Below, in pieces: positions 1-5,745 of a stretch of DNA of 22,397 nt. A model generated the notes under the pieces. That model had not been told where the DNA came from. It ran no database searches and worked only from the letters and a program-made list of their open reading frames with translations. The stretch spans positions 1 through 22,397 of the forward strand of contig JAYELZ010000052.1 in NCBI GenBank assembly GCA_034717835.1, read 5' to 3'. This DNA is from G713 sp034717835 (GTDB lineage Bacteria > Chloroflexota > Anaerolineae > B4-G1 > SLSP01). The position numbers were made by a program, and so were the translations under genes. How positions within the stretch are numbered: the first letter of the stretch is position 1; each line of letters starts with the position of its first letter.

Positions 1-21
1 ACTGACTACCAGACTAACTAA
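1..21. repeat. TAGTC octamer remnant, copy 1
   Basis: Read on the minus strand the first bases are TAGT, TAGTCTGG and TAGTCAGT, the end of an octamer array that continues outside the window. It lies just upstream of the metK -10 element. Confidence 0.55.
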
Positions 22-32
22 AACCAAAATCA

Positions 33-41
33 TGTTATAAT
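33..41 (+). promoter_or_regulatory. Extended -10 promoter of metK
   Basis: TGT-TATAAT reads as a perfect extended -10 element (TG at 33-34, TATAAT at 36-41). No good -35 hexamer stands 16-18 bp upstream, which is tolerated at extended -10 promoters. Transcription would begin near position 48 and leave a leader of about 100 nt before metK. The call rests on sequence match and position only. Confidence 0.6.
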
Positions 42-59
42 TTCTACTATGTGTTGCTG

Positions 60-110
60 GTTCTGGCCTTCCTCAGGGTAACTAAGTAATGACCCTTGTT
101 ATGCCAGAGC
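60..110 (+). promoter_or_regulatory. Structured 5' leader of metK, candidate cis-regulatory RNA
   Basis: The metK leader can fold into an outer 8-bp stem (60-67 with 103-110, one G-U pair) enclosing an inner 5-bp stem (75-79 with 92-96) with a 12-nt loop. The left internal strand (67-74, pyrimidine-rich CCTTCCTC) has short complementarity to the metK ribosome binding site AAGGAGGT at 139-146. metK is often controlled by SAM-sensing RNAs in bacteria, so a sensor is conceivable, but I do not recognise the conserved core of a known SAM riboswitch class. The pairing is seen; the regulatory role is inferred. Confidence 0.35.
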
Positions 111-151
111 TCTCAACGCCAGTTAATCATCTAACTTCAAGGAGGTAACAA

Positions 152-1366
152 ATGAGCACCACGTTCATGGAATCCCCCCAATACTTTTTCACCTCTGAAT
201 CAGTAACGGAAGGGCATCCCGATAAGATCTGCGACCAGATCGCCGACGGGATATTGGACGCGATTTACGCCAAGGACCCGCAAGCGCGCGTCGCCTGCGA
301 AGTCAGCGTCACTACCGGCCTGGTCTTAGTCGCCGGAGAGATCACCACCGATACCTACGTGGATATCGGGCAAGTGGCCCGCAACGTCATCTTAGATATC
401 GGCTATGACCGCGCCAAATACGGCTTTGACGGTGAGACCTGCGGCGTCATCGTTAGCCTCAAGGAACAATCCAGCGATATCGCCCAGGGCGTCAATCACG
501 CCTTAGAGAGCCGGGGCGCGGGCATGTCCGAGGAGGAACTGGATAGCACCGGTGCCGGCGATCAAGGCATGATGTTTGGGTTCGCCTGCCACGAGACGCC
601 CGAGCTGATGCCGATGAGCATCTCTCTGGCCCACAAGATCACCAAACAGCTGGCCCAAGTCCGCAAAGACGGCACGCTAGAGTACCTGCGGCCTGATGGC
701 AAGAGCCAGGTCACCGTCGAGTACGCTTACGGGCGACCGCAGCGCGTGGATGCCATAGTAGTGAGCACCCAGCACGCCCCAGAGGTCAGCCAAGAACAGA
801 TACGCGCGGACGTCATCGAGCACGTCATCCGCGCCGTCATCCCCGCCGCGCTCCTGGATGACGAGACCAAGTTCTACATCAACCCCACCGGACGCTTCGT
901 CATCGGCGGGCCGCAAGGCGACGCGGGCGTCACGGGCCGCAAAATCATCGTGGATACCTACGGCGGCGTCGGGCGTCACGGCGGCGGCTGCTTCTCCGGC
1001 AAGGATCCCACCAAAGTAGACCGTTCCGCCACCTACATGGCCCGTTACGTAGCCAAGAACCTGGTGGCGGCAGGGATCGCCGACCGGCTGGAGCTCCAAG
1101 TCTCCTACGCCATCGGCGTCGCGCGCCCCATCTCCCTGGCCGTGGAGACTTTCGGTACCGGCAAAATCCCCGATGCCCAGATCGTCGCGCTCATCAGAGA
1201 GCACTTTGACCTGCGCCCGGCCGCCATCATCCGTGACCTGGACCTCCGCCGGCCCATCTACCTTGCCACCGCCAGCTACGGTCACTTTGGCCGCACCGAC
1301 ATCGACGCCCCCTGGGAAGAGACCGACAAGGCGGAATTGCTCCGCAAAGCTGCCAGACTGGCGTAA
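152..1366 (+). CDS. metK: S-adenosylmethionine synthetase (methionine adenosyltransferase)
   Basis: This cytosolic enzyme makes S-adenosylmethionine from methionine and ATP, releasing phosphate and diphosphate; SAM is the methyl donor for, among others, the DNA methyltransferases in this window. The 404-residue length is normal for bacterial MetK. Family motifs are intact: GHPDK at residues 21-25, GAGDQG at 134-139, the GGPQGDAGVTGRK segment at about 242-254, and the glycine-rich GGGCFSGKDPTKVDRS loop near 267-282. The start at 152 is fixed by a near-perfect AAGGAGGT at 139-146 with a 5-nt spacer. It is monocistronic: a promoter with a structured leader lies upstream, and it converges on a minus-strand epimerase with a hairpin terminator between them. 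Nothing looks damaged. Confidence 0.98.
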   Translation: MSTTFMESPQYFFTSESVTEGHPDKICDQIADGILDAIYAKDPQARVACEVSVTTGLVLVAGEITTDTYVDIGQVARNVILDIGYDRAKYGFDGETCGVIVSLKEQSSDIAQGVNHALESRGAGMSEEELDSTGAGDQGMMFGFACHETPELMPMSISLAHKITKQLAQVRKDGTLEYLRPDGKSQVTVEYAYGRPQRVDAIVVSTQHAPEVSQEQIRADVIEHVIRAVIPAALLDDETKFYINPTGRFVIGGPQGDAGVTGRKIIVDTYGGVGRHGGGCFSGKDPTKVDRSATYMARYVAKNLVAAGIADRLELQVSYAIGVARPISLAVETFGTGKIPDAQIVALIREHFDLRPAAIIRDLDLRRPIYLATASYGHFGRTDIDAPWEETDKAELLRKAARLA

Positions 1367-1385
1367 ACAGAGCGTAAAAAAGAAG

Positions 1386-1414
1386 ACTGCCGATCTCTTT
1401 ACGAGATCGGCAGT
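1386..1414. terminator. Hairpin terminator between metK and the convergent epimerase gene
   Basis: A perfect 12-bp stem (1386-1397 with 1403-1414) closes a 5-nt loop. Read on the minus strand the stem is followed by a T-rich run (CTTCTTTTTT), a good intrinsic terminator for the epimerase transcript. On the plus strand the tail is weaker (TCTCACTTT), so it may also end metK transcripts. Confidence 0.85.
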
Positions 1415-1431
1415 TCTCACTTTATGGTAGG

Positions 1432-1480
1432 TGGTCAATTGGTCAATTAGTCGGGCAGTCGGATGATCGGTTAGTCGCCC
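1432..1480. repeat. TAGTC octamer tandem array, copy 2
   Basis: Six consecutive degenerate 8-bp units of the form T(A/G)GTCNNN (TGGTCAAT, TGGTCAAT, TAGTCGGG, CAGTCGGA, TGATCGGT, TAGTCGCC) lie between the terminator and the stop codon of the epimerase gene. The same unit occurs at 1-21, 2485-2525, 5701-5745 and 11235-11344. Function unknown. Confidence 0.75.
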
Positions 1481-1485
1481 ACTTG

Positions 1486-2466
1486 CTATTTGCGCATTTG
1501 TAGGATACGTTCCAGCAGCACGTCGAACTCCGCATCAACTACCTGGCGCGTCGGCTCCGCTTCATACCAGGCGATAATCTCCTCCGCTCCGCGCGCAAAG
1601 GGAATGGTAGCCGCGTAATCCGGCACCAGCCGTTTGATCTTGGTATTATCGAAGATCATACTGTGCGCCTTATCACCCAGCAGGCTCGCGCCCCAATCAG
1701 CATCGAAGCGCGCAATCACTTCCGAGGGCACATGCACCAACTGGGGGGACTCCACGCCCGCCGCCCGCGCCACCAGGAGGAAGATCTGGTTCCACGTGAG
1801 CACCTCGTCGGAGGTAATCTGGAACGCCTCGCCGGTGGCGTGCGGGTTGCCAAGCAATCCCACAAAAGCGCGGGCGAAATCGCGGTGATGGGTCAGCACC
1901 CACAGCGAGGTTCCGTCGCCATGCACGATGACGGGTTTGCCCTGGCGCATCCGCTCCACCACGGTCCAACCGCCGCGCATAGGGAGCAACGTTTTATCGT
2001 AGGTATGCGCAGGCCGGACGATGGTCATGGGGAACTGCTCCTCCCGGAAGGCGCGCACCAACCGCTCCTCGCAGGCGATCTTCTGGCGCGAGTACTCCCA
2101 GTACGGATTATCGAGCAGCGTCGATTCGGTGACCGGCAGATCGACAGGCGGCTTGCGGTAAGCCGAGGCCGAGCTGATAAAGACGTACTGCCCCACCCGC
2201 CCCCGGAACAATTCTAGGTCGATCTCGATGTGCTCCGGCGTGTAGGCGACCCAATCCACCACCACATCAAAGTTCTCGCCCGCCAACGCCGCCTCCACCG
2301 ACGCCGGAGCGCGGATATCGCCCTGCACGACGCGCGCGCCTTCCGGCACGGGACGCTTAGTCGTCTTCCCCCGGTTGAGCAACGTCAGATCTAGGCCCCG
2401 TTCCACCGCCAACGCCGAGCACGCAGAACTGATGATGCCAGTACCGCCGATAAATAGAACTTTCAC
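1486..2466 (-). CDS. NAD-dependent epimerase/dehydratase, atypical SDR family
   Basis: This is a soluble extended/atypical short-chain dehydrogenase of about 326 residues that probably acts on a nucleotide sugar or a related substrate. The N-terminal Rossmann fingerprint GGTGIIS is at residues 7-13, and the catalytic-type Y-x-x-x-K appears as YSRQK at 125-129. The overall pattern resembles RmlD/CSP41-like epimerases; the substrate cannot be read. I chose the GTG start at 2466 because AGGAGGT at 2474-2480 gives a 7-nt spacer. The in-frame ATG at 2493 would add nine residues encoded by repeat and ribosome-binding sequence. The gene sits between two TAGTC octamer arrays (1432-1480 and 2485-2525), so it may have moved or recombined with them, though composition matches the neighbours. 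The NAD(P)-binding SDR fold is secure; the specific function is not. Confidence 0.88.
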   Translation of the reverse strand: MKVLFIGGTGIISSACSALAVERGLDLTLLNRGKTTKRPVPEGARVVQGDIRAPASVEAALAGENFDVVVDWVAYTPEHIEIDLELFRGRVGQYVFISSASAYRKPPVDLPVTESTLLDNPYWEYSRQKIACEERLVRAFREEQFPMTIVRPAHTYDKTLLPMRGGWTVVERMRQGKPVIVHGDGTSLWVLTHHRDFARAFVGLLGNPHATGEAFQITSDEVLTWNQIFLLVARAAGVESPQLVHVPSEVIARFDADWGASLLGDKAHSMIFDNTKIKRLVPDYAATIPFARGAEEIIAWYEAEPTRQVVDAEFDVLLERILQMRK

Positions 2467-2484
2467 GCTGAAGACCTCCTTCAA

Positions 2485-2525
2485 AATAGTCAAATAGTCT
2501 TTAGTCGAGTAGTCGGATAGTCATT
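2485..2525. repeat. TAGTC octamer tandem array, copy 3
   Basis: About five TAGTCNNN units (TAGTCAAA, TAGTCTTT, a 7-bp variant AGTCGAG, TAGTCGGA, TAGTCATT) lie just upstream of the epimerase ribosome binding site and run into the stop codon of the small minus-strand ORF ending at 2521. Confidence 0.7.
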
Positions 2526-2706
2526 TTCGTACGAGGATGTGCGCATCAGCGCAGAACATCTCCCCTCGGAGCCCGAGATCACACTTAGTTGTATGCGGAG
2601 CGGCCACTTCTCCCCGTATCTCTGCCTCCACTTGTGCTAAATCCAGTGACCTACCTCGCATCAATGCTTTGCCGATGGCTTGTTCCAAGGATTTACGTTC
2701 ACTCAT
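2521..2706 (-). CDS. Small hypothetical ORF, 61 residues, doubtful
   Basis: The ORF runs from ATG at 2706, with AGAGGA about 11 nt upstream, to a TGA whose bases fall in the first unit of the octamer array at 2485-2525. The product begins with a charged, probably helical stretch (SLDLAQVEAEIRGE) and contains two cysteines near the C-terminus. I do not recognise a family. The stop lying in a repeat suggests the 3' end may have been altered or truncated by repeat growth. It could be a real small protein, a decayed gene or chance; it is kept because the frame is open with a plausible ribosome binding site. Confidence 0.3.
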   Translation of the reverse strand: MSERKSLEQAIGKALMRGRSLDLAQVEAEIRGEVAAPHTTKCDLGLRGEMFCADAHILVRK

Positions 2707-3017
2707 CTATCTATATTTCCTCTGTGGTTTGATTCGAGCTTTTTAGCAAACAAGACACTTAAACTATACACAAATAACGCATTGAAAGCACCCATTACTC
2801 GCAAAACAGCACACCAAATCAGATGCTTGACCTCGGAAGGGTGAATTCCTGGTTTTCCTCCACCAGGATTTAACACGAGCATTGCTAAGTAGCGATGTTA
2901 TTCTGATTCATCATAGATTTTGACCGTTTTACCCATTTCCCATCATTTGACAAGGTGGTGCAATTCTCACAACACTAACTAGCCAGTAAAATACCCCTAG
3001 CAAAGACAAAACCCTTC
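2707..3017. other. AT-rich intergenic stretch with small hairpins, no gene seen
   Basis: Both strands lack a credible gene here. The sequence is clearly richer in A+T than the genes on either side of the patch. Two short hairpins can be drawn: 2847-2853 with 2862-2868 (7 bp, loop TTTCCTCC) and 2881-2886 with 2891-2896 (6 bp, one G-U). Nothing identifies a known RNA. It may be the left flank of the segment that brought in the DNA methyltransferase at 3055-3879. Confidence 0.4.
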
Positions 3018-3042
3018 AACTTCCCGAAGAAATCGGGGGGTT
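3018..3042 (-). terminator. Probable terminator after the DNA methyltransferase gene
   Basis: Ten paired positions, including two G-U pairs (3018-3027 with 3033-3042), close a 5-nt loop 13 bases beyond the methyltransferase stop codon. On the minus strand it is followed by GAAGGGTTTTGTCTTT, which is T-rich but not a clean run. It is plausible as the end of the minus-strand transcript. Confidence 0.5.
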
Positions 3043-3054
3043 CTCTTCCATCTT

Positions 3055-3879
3055 TTATCTAAAGAACGGCAGAGCTGATTGTTGACGTTTCGGTGCATGC
3101 TCCTGCGGCAAGTCCCGGGGTTGTCTATTAACACGGGGATCTATGGAATCAAATCCTTGGGATAGTTGCTTGAGTCGTCTCCTGGCCATCTCGACGTATT
3201 CAGGGTTAATATCAATTCCAATATACTTTCTCTTTAACACTTGCGCCACTCTGACCGTAGTACCACTTCCCACAAACGGGTCCAACACCACTTCAAATTC
3301 ATTGGAACTGGCTCTAATAATCCTCTCCACAAGTGCTTCTGGCTTTTGAGTAGGACGATCTTCCCGTTCAGGATTGCTGTAATGCACATGGGAAAATTCC
3401 CAAACATCGCCAGGGTTAGCTCCTCTCATATTATTTCTCTCGCGATAATACTTCTGAGGGATTCTTACCTCATCCAGGTTGAATGTATAATTCACACTCT
3501 TGGTAAAGTAGAGAATGTTTTCATGCCTGGGAGAAAAACCAATAGTACGCCCTGTTCCCTGAGTATAGTGCCAAGTAATCCAACCATTGAAAAGAAAACC
3601 CATTTCTTCCATAATGAGAAATAGTTTAGCAATAAAACGTACTCCCATAAAAACATAAATGCTACCAGCGTCCCGCAAGATTCTGCGACACTCAGCCAGC
3701 CACTGCCGAGTGAAGCGTTCGTATTCATCCCAGTTTCTTTTATCAACAGTCTTCCCATAATCCTTGCCCAGATTATACGGCGGGTCTGTACAGACAAGTT
3801 CCACACTTGCTGACGGTATCTGAGGCAGTATTTCGAGAACATCTCCCACCAGCAACTGGTTGACAAAATCATCAATCAT
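3055..3879 (-). CDS. Orphan DNA methyltransferase, beta-class, probably N6-adenine
   Basis: This is a site-specific DNA methyltransferase that transfers a methyl group from SAM to a base, probably adenine given the catalytic TDPPY motif at residues 31-35. The SAM-binding motif DPFVGSG is at 200-206 and is followed by the IGID strand at about 220-223. Motif IV preceding motif I is the beta-class order. The length (274 residues) is normal for a solitary or type II enzyme. I start it at ATG 3879, which has GGGGGTGG with a 5-nt spacer; a TTG at 3900 would add seven residues. It lies 67 bp after the zinc-ribbon gene on the same strand. No cognate restriction gene is adjacent. Base composition is visibly more AT-rich than in neighbouring genes, which suggests horizontal acquisition. 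The recognition sequence cannot be predicted; N4-cytosine activity is the main alternative. Confidence 0.93.
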   Translation of the reverse strand: MIDDFVNQLLVGDVLEILPQIPSASVELVCTDPPYNLGKDYGKTVDKRNWDEYERFTRQWLAECRRILRDAGSIYVFMGVRFIAKLFLIMEEMGFLFNGWITWHYTQGTGRTIGFSPRHENILYFTKSVNYTFNLDEVRIPQKYYRERNNMRGANPGDVWEFSHVHYSNPEREDRPTQKPEALVERIIRASSNEFEVVLDPFVGSGTTVRVAQVLKRKYIGIDINPEYVEMARRRLKQLSQGFDSIDPRVNRQPRDLPQEHAPKRQQSALPFFR

Positions 3880-3946
3880 TTTATCCACCCCCGCCGGCAA
3901 GCTAGCACTTCAAAGGCCGCTGCCCCAAATGGATATGTTACCATGC

Positions 3947-5668
3947 TTATCCCTTTCGGCTATCATAGAAGATCCCCCTCCACAGCTTGCGGAACCAATT
4001 CAACGGCTGCTGCCCGCGCACCTCGCCCGTCCGCCCGTTGATGACCACGCGGTAATGTTGCTCCGCGTAGCGATAGCGCGCCACCCAGACCGGCAAGAGC
4101 ACCAGTTTGTAGGCGTAGATGGCGATGTTCCGGCTGCTGATCCGCAGATCGCGGATCAGCTCGCCGGAGAGCGGATTGGGACAGAGCTGGCTCTGCACGG
4201 ACGAACGATGTTTCTCCAATGTCTGCTGCCGCGCCACCAATGAGGCATCAGAAACAGCGATCTCATAGATTTCTGCCGGCCAATCGGCCAGGAAACTCGG
4301 CGCGTAAGGTTCCAACTCCACGGTCTCAAACGTCTCCATGATTTCCAACAGATCCGCCGGCAGGGTATGGCTGGCCGGCACCAAGAGGTCATCCTCGTCG
4401 AGAAAATACTCCCCGGATTGCGGGATGCGCCGCCCACCCTGTCTATCAGCTTGGATCAGCAACCCATTCCAGACCAGACTGCCGCCCACATCGAAGGTCC
4501 ACACAGGCAGATAGAGGCCGTGGGGCATGGTGATCAACGCTTCTTCAGCCAACTTCTCCTCCTGCAACCAGTGGAGGAAATACCGTTTCGCCTCCTGCTG
4601 CTCCACCGCAAAGGGCAAGATGGCTTCCGGCGGAATCAGCTCGCGATCGGGGCGCTGCACCACATGGGCCGAGCCGCAATAGGGACATTCCAGCGACAAT
4701 ACCCCTGGGGCCAAGATGAAAGAGGCGCGACAGCCCTGACACTGGAAAGCCTGGGTTTTCTCCGGGCGAGTGTGCCCTTTCGCCGTCGCCAGCGTCAGCG
4801 TGAAATCCTGTTCATCCACACGGCCATCGCCGCGCAAGGCTGCCAACAGCCGCTGCTCATATCCGCAATAAGTACAGCGCAAATGCTGCCCCGCAGCATC
4901 AAAGGCCATCTTCCCGCCGCACTGGGGGCAGGTGAAGCTCCGGGTCGTCACAATCTCCGGCTCTGGTTCTGGGGTGGAGGCCGGGGAGCGCTCCAATTGG
5001 GCCAGACCCCGCGCCGCGACGTAATTTTCGGGATCCAGACGCAGTACGGATTCCAGACAAGCACGCTTCTCTGCCACGCCCTGCCGCACACCGCTCAACC
5101 AGAGCCAGGCGCGGATCTGTTCCGCCGTCGTCGCCACTGACTGCCGGGTCACAGCCTCCAAACAGCGTTCCGCCTCCCGCCGCTCCCCCGCCTTGACCGC
5201 CGCGCTGCCGCGCTTCAGTAACTCCGCCGGTTCCCCGGTCAACGGCAACTCATCCCCCGGTTCCCAACCGCAACGTTCACAGCTCCGCGAGGTCCCATCC
5301 GCAGAAAATACCAACGCCCCGCCGCACTCCGGGCAGAGCGAGGGGCCGCGATCAATGGCCGGGCCAAATTTATCAGAGTTCACAATCTCGTCGGGGGATA
5401 ACTTGCCATCCAAGATCGCCAACTCCCGCCGCGCCTGGGGATGGTAGGGATTGTAAGCTAAAATGGATTCCAGGCAGTCCCGTTTCTCCGCCGGATCATC
5501 CACCGCCTCGCCCAACCAGAACAGCGCCTCGATCTTCCGCTCCTCAGTCAGCCCCTCGTTGCGCAGTACCCAGCGCAAGTAGAAACGCGCTTCCTCCATA
5601 TCACCGGCTTTAGCCGCGGCCTTGCCACGCACCAGCAAATCGCGGATACTCTCCTGAGCTGCTCTCAT
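3947..5668 (-). CDS. Duplicated TPR / zinc-ribbon protein of unknown function
   Basis: The 573-residue, apparently cytosolic protein has no obvious enzyme motif. Architecture: helical TPR-like repeats (about 10-90), zinc ribbon 1 (C112, C115, C130, C133), a second TPR-like block (149-226), zinc ribbon 2 (C247, C250, C265, C268), zinc ribbon 3 (C310, C313, C328, C331), then about 240 residues of mixed alpha/beta sequence ending in a conserved-looking strand region (YRVVINGRTGEVRG). The first two halves are an internal duplication: AEKRDCLESILAYNP against AEKRACLESVLRLDP. All three ribbons keep CxxC pairs. I chose ATG 5668, placed 5 nt after GGAGG; the in-frame GTG at 5674 overlaps that site. 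The gene is 35 bp downstream of the YfhO-like gene and may share its transcript. A scaffold or nucleic-acid-associated role is possible; I cannot assign one. Confidence 0.82.
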   Translation of the reverse strand: MRAAQESIRDLLVRGKAAAKAGDMEEARFYLRWVLRNEGLTEERKIEALFWLGEAVDDPAEKRDCLESILAYNPYHPQARRELAILDGKLSPDEIVNSDKFGPAIDRGPSLCPECGGALVFSADGTSRSCERCGWEPGDELPLTGEPAELLKRGSAAVKAGERREAERCLEAVTRQSVATTAEQIRAWLWLSGVRQGVAEKRACLESVLRLDPENYVAARGLAQLERSPASTPEPEPEIVTTRSFTCPQCGGKMAFDAAGQHLRCTYCGYEQRLLAALRGDGRVDEQDFTLTLATAKGHTRPEKTQAFQCQGCRASFILAPGVLSLECPYCGSAHVVQRPDRELIPPEAILPFAVEQQEAKRYFLHWLQEEKLAEEALITMPHGLYLPVWTFDVGGSLVWNGLLIQADRQGGRRIPQSGEYFLDEDDLLVPASHTLPADLLEIMETFETVELEPYAPSFLADWPAEIYEIAVSDASLVARQQTLEKHRSSVQSQLCPNPLSGELIRDLRISSRNIAIYAYKLVLLPVWVARYRYAEQHYRVVINGRTGEVRGQQPLNWFRKLWRGIFYDSRKG

Positions 5669-5700
5669 CGTCACCTCCAGTTCACAAATGTGCGATAAAG

Positions 5701-5745
5701 CGACTAATAGACTACCCGACTAAGGACTAACTGACTAAGAACTAC
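5701..5745. repeat. TAGTC octamer array running into the YfhO-like gene
   Basis: Read on the minus strand, 7- and 8-bp units of the TAGTC type (TAGTTCT, TAGTCAGT, TAGTCCT, TAGTCGGG, TAGTCTAT, TAGTCG) overlap the end of the upstream gene. The TAG stop codon at 5704-5706 is itself the TAG of a repeat unit. Confidence 0.75.

Noticed and set aside
60..146. Assignment of the metK leader to a named SAM riboswitch class
   Set aside because: The conserved cores I know for SAM-I, SAM-II and SAM-III are not visible; only generic stems are, so it is kept as a candidate structure.
677..1438. Long minus-strand reading frame opposite metK
   Set aside because: It is antisense to a fully conserved metK; its composition (Gly/Val/Asp-rich) is that of a GC-rich shadow frame and it has no domain.
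4367..5140. 257-residue plus-strand frame inside the zinc-ribbon gene
   Set aside because: It lies opposite conserved CxxC ribbons and TPR helices; no ribosome binding site or recognisable motif.
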